64,000 nt of DNA. It comes from Akebia trifoliata. Taxonomy: Eukaryota > Streptophyta > Magnoliopsida > Ranunculales > Lardizabalaceae. Shown here piece after piece: positions 46,985 to 60,456 of this stretch; position 1 is the stretch's first letter; each line of letters begins with the position of its first letter. The translations under genes and the position numbers were made by a program. The notes beneath the pieces were generated by a model. The model worked only from the letters and a program-made list of their open reading frames with translations, searched no databases and was not told where the DNA came from. Location of the stretch: positions 17,045,892 through 17,109,891 of the forward strand of contig CM030714.1 of assembly GCA_017979445.1 (NCBI GenBank), written 5' to 3'.

Positions 46985-48630
46985 TTTCTCTTAGGCCACA
47001 ACCCTTACTCACGACTGTGATATAGGGCACTCTTTACTGATATGTCCCACCTGACCACATGCGTAACATGTCAACAAACTTGTTTTCATAGGTTTTTATG
47101 GAGTAGACAGTTGGTAAACTGGAGCCTACATGCTCTGAACCTGCCTTGTTGGTTCTTTTGGCCCTATTGGCAAAATTAGAGTTCCAACTAATCTATAACT
47201 CAATGATAGGGGAACTCTACAACTTGGTAGTGGAAGAGTTCTATATTATGGATACACTGATCCGGGGGAGATTGGACTTGAACACATCAGCCTCTTGTCC
47301 AGATTTGATCTAGGAAGAAAAGAAATCTAAGGTTAACTAATTTGCCCCATGGAGGTTTGTAACTCCATCTCCCATCATTCTACCTTCTAAACTCAACTCA
47401 TCGTATCTCTATAATTAGTAGTTTCAATCATCGACCTCCTGGCCCTTAGGTAAGGTTATAGTTCTCTAAAGAATCTATGGGCCTTCTGTAGATCTGTCAA
47501 GATAAGCTCGGGTGCATATCGTGACAATCTAATGAGCATCATATCATAGTCTGTAATTGATAGATTACCCTGCACTAATTTCAAAAACTCCTAGTACTTG
47601 ATTTCTCGATTAGTCTCGGGCATAAATCTATCAACAAACATCCTCTCAAAGTCTACCCACTCAAACGATCCATCTCCTAATACATTCATCTCAAAAGTTA
47701 CTAATAATTGGCATCCCGTCCAACTGGAATGTAGTCACCATCACCCACTAATCTCATGGGCATTACATAGCACTCAAAATCTCTTAGGTTTTCAAAACCC
47801 ACTCATTGACCTCAATCGAATAAAAAAAATCCCCAAATCTCAGTGGATGTAATCGTTGAAAATTCTACAACTACATTACTGGATTTACCTGTCCTTTGGG
47901 CTGGGGAATTCTCTTATTCTTCAAAGGCATGACCTGTGTTAGTGGTCCTTGAGTTGGAATAGTGTAAGCCTCTTGCGAAGAAGTCCAGCGTTTCCTTATT
48001 TCTTGGATTTAGTTATGCACCTTGCAATTGTGGTAAGTCTTGTATCATTTCTAGTTTCTGACCAGTAGTCTTGTCTGTTCAGGGTGATACTAGTATGTTA
48101 TTCACTTTATTAAAATCTGGTGGCCTTATTATTCCCTGAATTGGTTTGTCTAGCATATTTTTGAGTCACGCATCCTTAATCAATTGATGTCGACCCGAAC
48201 ATTGCTCTCCTTTATGTCCCAATTTGCCACATTCATAATATGCCACAACTCTTTCTTTCAATTGATTTAGTAGTATATGTTATTGTTTCTTATAAAATTA
48301 TTCCATCCATTAAGTTGGTATGTCTATAATCTCACTCCTCATGTATGGTTGTTTTTCCTATGAATTTACTGGTTTTGTAATTATTTGTCTTTTATTAAAT
48401 ACTAATTGTTTTCCTTCCATTTGGCTTCAAGGTGGTGGTGGTTGTATTATTCATATTTCCTCTTTGGAATTGACATGAGATTCATCCATCTATCTCATGA
48501 ATGACATTAGTTGTGCTATCAGGTCAGTGGCTTAATCCAGAATTTATTTCGTCTCTGTTGTGTTTCGGCATTTGTCTCGTCCACTCCTCTCGCTTGTGTT
48601 TATCTGTAACAAGGCACTTATTAGAATATA
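46985..48630 (-). pseudogene. gag pseudogene of element D, with gag core between two zinc knuckles
   Basis: Read on the minus strand: N-terminal part from about 48630 (KREEWTRQMP), the first knuckle (YYECGKLGHKGEQC, 48205-48250, first Cys lost), then the retrotransposon gag core at about 47880-47395 (FQLDG, a decayed WVDFE-like block, YAPEL-like block), a Pro-rich stretch, and the second knuckle CYACGQVGHISKEC at 47027-47068 with all ligands. More than ten stops and several frameshifts kill it. The order knuckle-core-knuckle is unusual, since plant chromoviruses normally have one knuckle after the core. Confidence 0.8.
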
Positions 48631-48912
48631 GCCAAAACCGTTCTTACGTAATTATGAATTACTACCATTGCTTGGAACTTAGTAATGGACTCCATTTCCA
48701 TTACTATCATAACAAATGTAGAATCATATCCTAGGCTTACTAGGCTCTATAGACTTTTAGACACGAAAGTACTCGTAATTCTAATACGGAACTACTAATG
48801 AGCTCGGATATCGAATTCCTAATGATACTCTATGATTATCACTCTAATATCTATGGTATCAGCCAACTATTCAAAACATAGCAGACAGTATCTCATACGG
48901 ATCTAATACTAT

Positions 48913-48924
48913 GCTTTGATACTA
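48913..48924 (-). promoter_or_regulatory. Primer binding site of element D, decayed
   Basis: The minus strand reads TAGTATCAAAGC, two bases from the 5' LTR. It shows the same two G-to-A changes as in element A. Confidence 0.8.
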
Positions 48925-49796
48925 TCTGTCGAAACCCGCCAAACACTAAAACAAAGTCCCATGTTAGATCTCGAGGCACTAGATGGCACCTCAAAATTTT
49001 GGCATGGTCTCTTATGTTTATGTTAGCATTCCAAGGCGTTCAACCTGCACCTGATAAATGACATACATTATCCTGCATATATGCCTACAAAATATAATAT
49101 AAGCAGAAACCTATATACATCTAATAACGTACGATAGATCAGAGTGCAGAAGAAGAAGTTCATATATTATACAAAAATTCCTTACTATAACAAAAATTCC
49201 TAATGCTCAATACAAAATCTATAATACTATTGGTCTAATTGACACCACTAGGGGGTACAACCCCAGTACTCACCAGGTAATGGACTCTTTTCGTCTATCT
49301 AACCCACCAGATGAACCTCACTTATGCTCTATACCTGCCTAGCCAAGCTCTGAATCTGAAATAAAAAAAGGAGAAGGAAAAGGTGAGTAACAATAGTTAC
49401 CTAGTAGGGAAGCAAATAATTTCTGCCAATAACCTCTCATAACATGAACGAATAAACATACTGAATTATTTCAAAATATGCAAAGTTTTACAGAAGAAAC
49501 TATGATTAACTGGTAGATATAGCCAGAGATGAGCAACTAAATATTTTAAAACTCACATTACATCAATCAACAGTACCCACTATACCATTTTCTTTTTATA
49601 CAAATCTAATTGACCAAATGGAAACATTAAACATTTATTTCATTTTATATATCAAAATAAAGTAATAGATACATAATACACAATGGTGGAGTGGTGGAAT
49701 TAGAGAGTGGGGATTCACGACTGGATCGCTTCCAATCGAGACATGATGTTTCATAATAAAGTAGCAATTCCTGATTATGTGGCTGATCATTGTTTA

Positions 49797-52631
49797 TGTG
49801 GCGCCCCACCAAATGCTAACACAAAATCCCATGTCAAAACTCGAGGTACTAGGTGGTACCTCGAAATTTCGGCATAATCTCCTCTGTTTATGTTAGCATT
49901 CTAAGGCGTTCAACCTGCACTTGATAAATGACATACAATCCTGCATATATATATATACAAAATATAATACTGGCGGAAGCCTATATACGTTTAATAACGT
50001 ACAATAAATCAGAGTGCGGAAGAAGAAAATTTATGTACATGATTATACAGTGATTCCTCACTCTAACAAAATTTCCTAACATTCAATACAGAATCCAAAA
50101 TACCTTTAGACGAACAGACAACAATGGGGATATTGCTCCAGTACTTACCAAGTGACGGACTTTGGTTGTCTATCTGACCCACCAAATGATTCGCAATCGT
50201 TTTCTACGCCTGCGTCGCTAAGCTTCGGATCTGAAATTAAAAAAAAATGGTGAAGGAAAGGGTGAGTAACAATGGTTACCCAGTAGGGAATCAAACAATT
50301 TCTGCCAATAACCTCTCCTAACATGAACGCATAAGCATACTAAATCATTTTAACAATATAAAATTTTACAGAATAAACTACGATTAACTGGTACATATAG
50401 CCAGGGATGAGCAACTAAACATTTTAAAATTCACATTACATCGATGATCATTACTCACTATAACATTCTCTTTTTATACAAATCTAATTAATCAAATGGA
50501 AACATTAAACATAGATTTTATTTTATATATCAAAATAAGCAATAGATACATAATACATAATGGTGAAGTATTAGAATTAGAGAGCTGGGATTCACGACTG
50601 GATCGCTCCCAGTTGGGACATGATGTTACAATTCTTCTCTTGCTTTTAGTTTCTGATTTTGTGGCTGGTCGCTGTTTACCACATTTGGTTGACCATTTAT
50701 CCGGCTCAAGCTGACCGTTTGACGTGACCGTAAGCAATGGGTCTCTTTTCGATGTGTTAGAATGTTTGACTACTATAGATTGTTAGTGATCACTGACTAA
50801 TCATCTTCGTCTATACCTGTCAGGCGTGCATGTGATTCCCAAATACACAAACCATTCGTATACGACCACCTTTACATTATAAGTTCACTGATAAAGATAG
50901 AGAGGAATATCCCGGATTCCAGTTGTGACTCCACTCTCATACGCGTCCCATATCACATATGAGCTTGGTGGTCCCTACCATATATCCTAGGATAGTACAC
51001 CACTCCGGATGATATGACGCACTATCCCTTCAAGCATTCACAAACTCTTTAACAACTCACAAAATAGTTACATATATATATTACTTTCATTTGAAACCAA
51101 AGAGAAATTAATAATACAAGATTGAGAATAGATATCCAGTTTCCTACCATGCAAGTGTGGCCACCCGGCCTAAAATAAATAATATAACGGAAACGTAAAC
51201 AGCGCCTCGCGCTAACAGAAAGTAAATAAACATGCAACCAGTAATATTATCCCTGGATATCTGTTCACCAACTTACACACAACACAATAACGTAAAATGC
51301 TGACATCACCCCTTGGGTGTGACTCTGACATTTTACCGTTTCATACCCTTTTTCCCTTTTTTCAATTTTTACAGTTTTCAATCTCTTCAATAAAATATCC
51401 ATTTTCTGATATTCATCAACTCAATATGAGTTTATTGAATATTAAATAACATTTTCCAACTGAAGAATTTATTTTTATCAATAATATTGAAAAAAAATAT
51501 AAATTTTATATCAATACGGGGTCCGAGTAGTACACAAGACCCAATTTATGAAAATAACCCATTAAAATATCCTACTCACGTATAATTTGTTAAAAATACA
51601 ATTAAACATATCAAACATGCAATTTTTGGCGTGAATTTTCGAAATAACAAAAGAATACTATATTTCGGAAATACATCCAAATTTTTCCAATAAAATCCTA
51701 AATGCAATTTTCACAATCTACGATTACTAATAGAAATTAAGAGTTCCTTACAATCTCTAAGAGAAAGGATCAAAGTATGTGCGCGCAAAATCGAGACGAT
51801 CAGTACGAAAATCGAGATAGACCAAATTTCGAAGTGACTGATTTTCAAAATCGGCCCGGTGGTTTCGAAGATCTCGATGTGCTCGTCTCTTCTCCCTTCT
51901 ACGACGGAAGACGGTTTGACCCCGAAACGGATGAAATCCGAGGTCGAAGTTACAAAATCTCCGTATATACGTACGACTGATTTTCAAAGATATCGGGTGA
52001 AAAAGAAAGTGAAACGAAAAAAGGTTGGGTGGGTTTTGTAAATATCGAGGCTGCGGACGTTTCTCCATTCTGCGTCGGTCGTTGACGACGAGCCGTTTGC
52101 AAGAGATCTGAGGTGGAAGTTTTAAAAAAAAATAATTTTTTTATAACGCGTTGGCTCATGGGTTGGAGAAGACGAAATGAAAAAAAAAATTATTAAAATT
52201 TTATTTATATAAAATTTGGGACAAAATCGATATTTCGCCTATTGTTTCGATCGACGATAACTTGACCGTACGGACTCCAAAACTAACAAATGAATACTCT
52301 ATTTCGTCTAATTTTTCGTTCCAGATGTAATGGTGTAGTCAATTTCTGCAAATTTTATCTTTAACAAAAATTTACATTTTTAGCCTGAGGTGACCCCTAA
52401 GATGTCGTTATCGTTTTTGACGATAATTCGACTTTCTGATCTTCAAAATGACAAATAAATAGTTCATGTTCAATAATTTTTCGCTACGAATCCAATAGTG
52501 AGGTCAGATTCCATTAAAAATGATCAGAAACATGCTAAAATTTTACCCCTAAGTCCCAATTTTAAGATTTTCTTAAAATTCCACTATTTATTTTTTTCTT
52601 GAGATACGAATTGAAAATTCAGGATTTTACA
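49797..52631 (-). repeat. 3' LTR of element E
   Basis: 2835 bp; minus-strand start TGTAAAATCCTGAATTTTC at 52631, end GGGCGCCACA at 49797. It is followed on the right by the reverse PPT (TTCTCCCCCCTTTAATAA). Confidence 0.93.
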
Positions 52632-53294
52632 TTCTCCCCCCTTTAATAAAAATTTCGTCCTTGAAATTAAAATCATACCTTATTGAGTTTTGTCGTGATT
52701 CCACTAACATGACATTATAATAAACAACACCTATTTTCGATTACCATCTATTCTTTAGTCACAAGTTAATCTCATTTATAACTCGTAGACTTATGTCTCT
52801 CATATTCCGTAAACCCAATACATTCATTAATTTATCACTCTAATTCAAATTCATACTCCAACAAATCCATTATTTGTATAACCCTAAGATAACAATCAAT
52901 TTACCTTGTATCACTTCCCCACCAATGTCTATTAACAACAATCTTTTCACATCTTCTTTATTCTTTATCTTTACTTCTCTCACCAATTACACCGTCCATT
53001 ATATTTTACTCATAATTGCTATGAATATTATTCTTCAATGCATAGTCTTACCGCAAATACACCATTATCTTTATATTCAATTTAATATTACATTTTCTAC
53101 TTATCATGATATTTCTTCAAAACCTCTGTCATAACTTTTATAATTTAAAATCTTACTCGAGGGGATAAATCATACATATATTTTCTCACAATTCTATTAA
53201 GTCATCATTAATGCAACATTGTCACAAGATTATTCTTTCTCACATTTTATATCGACCCACCTCCTAACTTATACTCTACTAAATCTTTTTAGGA
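52632..53294 (-). other. Internal region of E next to the 3' LTR, non-coding
   Basis: AT-rich DNA aligned with D (46119 onward) and, near 53220-53290, with the reverse of C (about 28200-28270). No enzyme motif is seen. Confidence 0.7.
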
Positions 53295-54191
53295 TGGATG
53301 TGGGCACAGGTAAGTGGTAGCCGCTGCTTCTACGGAATCATAATCTTTACTTATAACGCTTTCATTTCGAGGAAGTGAAAAGGAGTCACGATCGAAGTCT
53401 CGAAGTGAGCGTTTGTCTATAGAAAGCATTGATCACTTAACGAGAACGATAATAATGAATTCTTCTACTAGAAGGCGATCGTGAAAGGAGAAGGCAAAAG
53501 AAGAGTTAGAACCGACACCAAGGATAGAAAGATAAAAGGGAAAAGATGATCTATCTTTTTAAAGAAGGAGAATCGATTCAAGAACTCGTAAAGCAAAAGC
53601 TGCTTTATCTAATAGTTCAGTCGTTAGGCCTCCCAAAGTTTAACCATCTTCAATCGAAATGAAAGATACACGACTCCCTGCGTTGATATTCGAGGAAGTA
53701 GCTCTCGACACGAAGGATATACAATAAACACCTGTTTATCTACTAGTGTAATATACGGAGTAGTTGACTATACTACTGATATAAAGACTAGCGTACCAAT
53801 TCAACAGCCCCTGATGGAACTACAACTAAAAATCAGTCGGAGTTAACTAGTTGAGACGAAACTAACAAAACAGAATGACACTACACTTTACATAGCCCGC
53901 TTTCAATGGTTTTATCGCTCTTTCTCTAAGCTAATAGCTAATGTAGGGCTTGACATTTCTTACTTTTATCTACTAGTGTCACTACAACTTTCCTTTACGT
54001 TGCCTACTGATACTATGCACTAACTAAGCTAATAAGCCTGAGTTATGAGTTCTCATCTCTTAGGAAGCAGTAATTCTTGTTTTATTCTAGTAGCTGTATG
54101 AGCTGTTTAGATGCTCTTTGCTTTATCTACACTTTAGCTTATTAACTATTAGTTGTAGTTAGCCTCTTGTAGTTGTTGAAGTAAATAATAT
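53295..54191. other. Foreign ~0.9-kb segment inside element E, possibly organellar
   Basis: Sequence with no match to any other copy in the window and a more even base composition. It starts at GATGTGGGCACAGG and stops at AAATAATATGTGTCCCACC, where E resumes. The right junction falls inside the second zinc knuckle of gag, after the codons for GH, so it came with loss of E sequence. It has TATCTACTAGTGT twice (near 53738 and 53970) and no long frame. The style recalls plant mitochondrial intergenic DNA, but I could not search for it. Confidence 0.6.
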
Positions 54192-55780
54192 GTGTCCCAC
54201 CTGCCCACATGCGTACATGTTAATGATCTTGTTTTTCGTAGATTTCTCTAGAGTAGGCAGTTGGTAAACTGGAGCCTGCATGCTCTGAACCTGTCTTGTT
54301 GGTTCCTTCGGCCCTATTGGCATCATTGGAGCTCCAAATGCTCTCTAACTCAATGATGGAAAACTCTACAACTCAGTAGTGGAGGAGTTCTATATTATGG
54401 ATACACTGATCCGGAGGAGATTGGCCTCGAATACATGGGCCTTTTGCCCGAATTTGATCTGGGAGGAAAAGAAGTCTAAGGTCGACTAATTTGCCCTCTG
54501 GATGTCTGTAACTCTATCTCCTCTCGATTTATCCTTTAAGCTCGATTTACCGTATCTTTATAATTGATAATCTCAATCATTGACCTCCTGATCCTTAGGT
54601 AGGATCATATTCCTCTAAAGAATTTACGGGCCTTCTGCAGATTTGTCAAGATAAGCTCGACCGCATATTGTGACAACCTAATGAACATCAATCTTAGTCT
54701 CTGTAATTGATAGATTACCCTACACTAATCTCAAAAACTCCTAGTGTTTGATTTCTCGAGCAATCTTGGATATAAATCTATTGAGAAACATCCTCGAAGT
54801 CTACCCATTCAAACGATCCATTTCCTAATACATTAATTTAAAAATATTACTAAGAATTAGCATCCTCGTCCAATTGGAATGTAATCACCGTCACCCACTG
54901 ATTTCTTGGGTACTATATGGTACTCAAAATCTTTCAGGTCTTCAAAACCTACTCATTGACCTCAATTGGATTGGAAAAGTCCCCAAATCTCAGTGGATGT
55001 AATCATTGAAAATTCTACAACCACATCCTTGGATTTACCCGTCCTTTGGGCTGGGGAACTCTCTCGTTCTTCAAAAGCAAGACCTATGGTAGTGGTCCCT
55101 GAGGTGGAATAGTATAAGTCTCTTGAGAATAAGTCCAGCGCTTCTTCATTTCTTGGATTTAATGGTACACCTTACAATTGTGGTAAGTCTTGTACCATCT
55201 CTCACTTCCGATCGCTAGTTTTGTATGTTCGGGATGGCACGAATACATTATCAACTTTAGTAAAATATGGTGGTCTTATTATCTCATACATTGGTTTGTC
55301 TAGCATCTTTCGGAGCTACACATCCTTAATCAACTGACGTTGACCCGAACATTGCTCTCATTTATGTCCCGATTTACTACACTCATAACATACCATAACA
55401 TTTTTCTTTCGATGGATTTAGTAGTATATGTTGTTATTTCTTATGAAATTCTTCTATCCATTAAGTTGGTATGTCTATAATGTCACCCCCTACTTATTGT
55501 TATTTTTCCTATGAATTTGTTAGTTTCGTAATTGTTTGTCTCTTATTACATACTAATTGCCTTCTTTCCATTTGGTTTCGAGGTGGTGGTGATTGTATTA
55601 TTCATATTTCTTCTCTGAACTTGACATTAGACTTAGCCATATATCCAATGAATGACATTAGCTGTGCCATCAAGTCAGTGGTCTGATCGAGAACTTATCT
55701 TGTCTTTATTGCGATTCGATCTCTGTCTCGTCCATTCCTCTCATTTGTATTTAACCGTAATAAGACACTTATCAGAATAA
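54192..55780 (-). pseudogene. gag pseudogene of element E
   Basis: Same layout as the gag of D: first knuckle CYECSKSGHK then a stop then EQC (about 55345-55395), a decayed gag core (about 54540-55010), and a second knuckle cut off after its GH by the foreign segment. Numerous stops. Since E jumped into D after D was in place, its gag may have been supplied in trans or may have decayed later. Confidence 0.8.
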
Positions 55781-56064
55781 GGCCAAAACAACTCTTACGT
55801 AACTATGAATTAGTATCGTAACATGGAACTTAGTAATGGACTCCATTTCCATTACTAATAGAATAAACTTAAAAACCTATCTTAGGCTTATAAGGTTCTA
55901 TAGACTTCTAGACACGGAAGAACTCGTAATTCCAATACGGAACTACTAATGAGTTCGGATACCAAATTCTTAGTTACACACTATGATTATCGCTCTAATA
56001 TTTGTGGTATCAGCCAATTTTGATAAACATACTAGATCTGTATCCCATACGGATCTAATATTAT

Positions 56065-56076
56065 GCTCTGATACCA
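56065..56076 (-). promoter_or_regulatory. Primer binding site of element E (tRNA-iMet type)
   Basis: The minus strand reads TGGTATCAGAGC, identical to that of C, two bases from the 5' LTR. Confidence 0.92.
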
Positions 56077-56078
56077 TC

Positions 56079-58899
56079 TGTGGCGTTCCGCCAAACGTTT
56101 ACACAAAACCCCATATCAAAACTCGGGGTACTAGGTGGTACCTCGAAATTTCGGCATAGTCTCCTCTGTTTATGTTAGCATTCCAAGGCGTTCAACCAGC
56201 ACCTGATAAATGACATACAATCCTGCATATATACATACAGAATATAATACTGGCGGAAGCCTATATATGTTTAATAACATACAATAAATTAGAGTGCGGA
56301 AGAAGAAAATTTATATACAGGATTATACAGAGATTCCTCACTCTAACAAAATTTCCTAACATTCAATACAGAATCCAAAATAGCTCAAGACGAACAGACA
56401 CCACTGGGGATATTGACCCAGTACTTACCAAGTGATGGACTCTAGTTGTCTATCTGACCAACCAGATGATTCTCAATCATTTTCTACACCTACGTCGCTA
56501 AGCTTCGGATCTGAAACTAAAACAAATGGAGAAAGAAAGGATGAGTAACAATGGTTACCCAGTAGGGAATCAAACAATTTCTGCCAATAACCTCTCCTAA
56601 CATGAACGAATAAGCATACTAAATCATTTTAATAATGTAAAATTTTACAGAATAAACTACGATTAACTGGTACATATAGCCAGGGATGAGCAACTAAACA
56701 TTTTAAAACTCACATTACATCGATGATCATTACTCACTATAACATTCTCTTTTTATACAAATCTAATTAATCAAATGGAAATATTAAACATGGATTTTAT
56801 TTTATATATCAAAATAAGCAACAGATACATAATACACAATGGTGGAGTATTGGAATTAGAGAGCTAGGATTCACGACTGGATCGCTCCCAGTCGGGACAT
56901 GATGTTACAATTCTTCTCTAGCATTTAGTTCCTGATTTTGTGGCTGGTCGCTGTTTACCACATTTGGTTGACCATTTATCTGGCTCAGGCTGACCGTAAG
57001 TAATGGGTCTCTTTCAATTTGTCAGAATGTTCGACTACTATAGATTGTTAGTGATCACTGACTAATCATCTTCGTCTATGCCTATCAGGCGTGCATGTGA
57101 TTCCCAATTATACAAACCATTCGTATACGACCACCTTTACATTACAAGTTCACTGATAAAGATAGAGAGGAATATCCCGGATTCTAGTTGTGACTCCACT
57201 CTCATACGCGTCCCATACCACGTATGAGCTTGGTGGTCCCTATCGTACATCCTAGGATAGTACACTACTCCGGATGATATGACACACTATCCCTTCAGGC
57301 ATTCATAAACTCTTTAACAGCTCACAAAATAGCTACATATATATATTACTTTCATTTGAAAATCAAAGAGAAATTAACAATACAAGATTGAGAATAGATA
57401 TCCAGTTTCCTACCATGCAAGTGTGGCCACCCGGCCTAAAATAAATAACATAACGGAAATATAAACAGCGCCTCGCGCTAATAGAAAGTAAATAAACATG
57501 CAACCAATAATATTATTCCTGGATATCTGTTCACCAACCTACACACAACACAACAACGTAAAATGCTGACATCACCCCTCGGGTGTGACTATGACATTTT
57601 ACTGTTTCATACCCTTTTTCCCTTTTTCGATTTTTACAGTTTTCAATTTCTTCAATAAAATATCCATTTTTTGATATTCATCAACTCGATATGAGTTTAT
57701 TGAATATTAAATCACATTTTCTAAGTGAAGAATTTATTTTTATCAATAATATTGAAAAAGAATACAAATTTTATATCAAAACGGGGTCCGAGCAGTGCAC
57801 AAGACCCAATTTATGGAAATAACCCGTTAAAATATCCTATCCACGTATAATTTATTAAAAATATAATTAAACATATTAAACATGCAATTTCTGGCATGAA
57901 TTTTTGAAATAACAAAAGAATTCTATATTTCGAAAATACATCTGAATTTTTTCAATAAAATCATAAATGTAATTTTCACAATCTACGATTACTAATAGAA
58001 ATTGAGAGTTCCTTACAATCTCTAGGCGTAAGGATCAAAGCGTGTGCGCAGAAATCAAGATGATCAATACGAAAATCGAGATGGACCGAACTTCGAAGTG
58101 GCTGATTTTCAAAACTGGCCCGGTGGTTTCGAAGATCTCTATGTGCTCGTTTCTTCTCCCTTCTACGGTGGAAGACGGTTTGACCTCGAAATGGATGAAA
58201 TCCGACGTCGAAGTTACGAAATCTCCGTATATACGTATGGCTGATTTTCGACGATATCGGGTGAAAAAGAAAGTGAAACGAAAAAAGGTTGTGTGGGTTT
58301 TGTAGATGTCGAGGCTGCGGACGTTTCTCCATTCTACGTCGGTCGTCGACGGTGAGCCGTTTGCAAGAGATCTGAGGTGGAAGTTTTAAAAAAAAAATAA
58401 TTTTTTTTATAATGCGTTGGCTCATGGGTTGGAGAAGACGAAATGAAAAAAAAATTATTAAAATTTTATTTATATAAAATTTGGGACGAAATCGATATTT
58501 CGCCTATTGTTTCGATCGACGATAACTTGACCGTACGGACTCCAAAACTAACAAATGAATACTCTATTTCGCCTAATTTTTTGTTCCAGATGTGATGGTG
58601 TAGTCATTTTCTACAAATTTTATCTCTAACAAAAATTTACATTTTTGGCCTGAGGTGACCCTTAAACTTGATGTCATTTTCGTTTTTGACAATAATTCGA
58701 CTTTCTGATCTCCAAAAATGATAAATAAATAGTTTATGTTCAATAATTTTTCGTTACGAATCCAATGGTGAGGTCAAATTCCATTAAAATGATCAGAAAC
58801 ATGTTAAAATTTTACCCCTAAGTCCCACTTTTAAGATTTTCTGAAAATTCCACTATTTATTTTTCCTCGAGATACGAATTGAAAATTCTGGATTTTACA
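56079..58899 (-). repeat. 5' LTR of element E
   Basis: 2821 bp, from TGTGGCGTTCCGCC at 56079 to GGATTTTACA at 58899. It matches the 3' LTR throughout. Frames such as 57976-58425 (minus) and 58042-58305 (plus) are shared with the 3' LTR (51757-52068) and are LTR sequence. Confidence 0.93.
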
Positions 58900-60287
58900 G
58901 TTTACCACAATTATGGGATCATTTATTTGACTCAGGCTAGCCGTTTGACGTGATCGTAAGCAATGGATCTCTTTTCAATGTGTCAGAACGTTCGACTATT
59001 ATAGATTATTAGTGATCAGTGACTAATCATCTTCGTCTATGCCTATCGGGCGTGCATGTTATTTTGAAATATACAAATCATTTGTATATGACCACTTTTA
59101 CATTGTAAGTTCACTGGTAAAGATAGAGAGGAATAAACCTAGATTCCAGTTGTGACTTCACTCTCATACGTGTCCCATACCATGTATGAGCTTGGTGGTC
59201 CCTACCGTACAACCCAGGATAGCACACTACTCCGAATGATATGACGTACTATCCCTTCAGGAATTCACAGGCTCTTTAACAACTCACAAAATAATATATA
59301 TATATATATTATATATATATATTATTTTCATTTGAAAACAAAAGAAAAATTAACAATACAAGGTTGAGAATAAATATCCAGTTTCCTACCCTACAACTGT
59401 GGCCACCAAGCCAAAAATAAATAACAGAATGGAAAAGAAAATAGTGCCTAGCGCTAATAGAAAGTAAATAAACATGCAACCAGTAACATTATCCCTGGAT
59501 ATCCGTTCACCAACCTACACACAATACAACAATGTAAAATACAGACATCACCCCTCGAGTTTAGATTTTAACAGTTTTCAATCTCTCAAATAAAATATCA
59601 ACTTTCTGATATTCATCAACTCAATATGAGTTCATTGACTATTAAATCAATTTTTTAACTATGAAATTCATTTTTTTCAATAACATTAAAAAATACAAAA
59701 CTTAGATCAAAACGGGGTTCAAGTGGTGCACAGAACCCAATTGACGGAAATAACCCAGTGAAATATCCTACCCACGTATAATTTGATATAAAATACAATT
59801 CAATATATAAAATATGGAAGTTCTGACGTGAATTTGAAACAACGAAAAATAATTCTGTATTTTGAAAATATATAATAAATTTCTGATAAAATCCTAAATG
59901 CAATTTTCATAAATCTACAATTATTTATCGAGATTGAGAGTCCTTACCATCACTGTGTGAGATGATCAAAGTGCGTGTGTGAAAATCGAGACAATTGACA
60001 CGGAAATCAAGATGGATCAAATTTTAAGGTGGTTGATTTTTGAATTTGACCCGGTAGTTTCGAAGATCTCGACGCCGTCGTCATTTTTTCCTTCTACGAT
60101 GGATGACGGTTTGACCCCGAAACAAATGAAATCTGAGGTCGAAGTTACTAAATTCCCGTATATATATACTACTGATTTTTTACAATATGGAGTGAAAAAG
60201 GCTAGAAAACAAAAAAAACTTAGGTGGATTTTGCAGAGAATGAGGCTGCGGATGTTTCTCCCTTCTACGTCGGGGGTCGAAGATGGA

Positions 60288-60456
60288 CAACACAACAAGT
60301 TAGTAAGTCCATCAATATGTAGTGGAGTCTCACCAGCCCATAAAATAGACCAGTAGTGAGTGAGTAGAGTCTGTGCTTTGGTGGGCACCAGACAGCACAA
60401 CAAGAAGCTTCCCGACCGCCCTATCGCACACAAGATGAGAGTATATAAGACTAATC
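60288..60456. other. ~170-bp insert of unknown origin in the 5' LTR of D
   Basis: In the 3' LTR of D (about 45470-45500) and in E the sequence runs straight from GACGGAC to CGTTTGCGACGAATC. Here GATGGAC is followed by a GC-richer stretch with ACAACACAACAAG and ACAGCACAACAAG, before CGTGGCGAATC. I see no terminal inverted repeats or clear target duplication. Confidence 0.65.

Larger units (their letters stand above)
49797..58899 (-). mobile_element. Element E: gag-only Ty3/gypsy element carrying a foreign segment
   Basis: 9103 bp on the minus strand. 3' LTR 49797-52631, internal 52632-56078, 5' LTR 56079-58899. GTTTA flanks it on both sides (49792-49796, 58900-58904). The reverse PBS at 56065-56076 is an intact tRNA-iMet site. 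The LTRs (2835 and 2821 bp) are clearly more alike than those of D, as expected for an insertion inside D. The internal region has a broken gag with core, and a segment of about 0.9 kb not found in A, C or D. Confidence 0.94.

Noticed and set aside
57976..58425. 149-codon minus-strand frame with a partner at 51757-52068
   Set aside because: Shared between the two LTRs of E and broken in one of them; it is LTR sequence.
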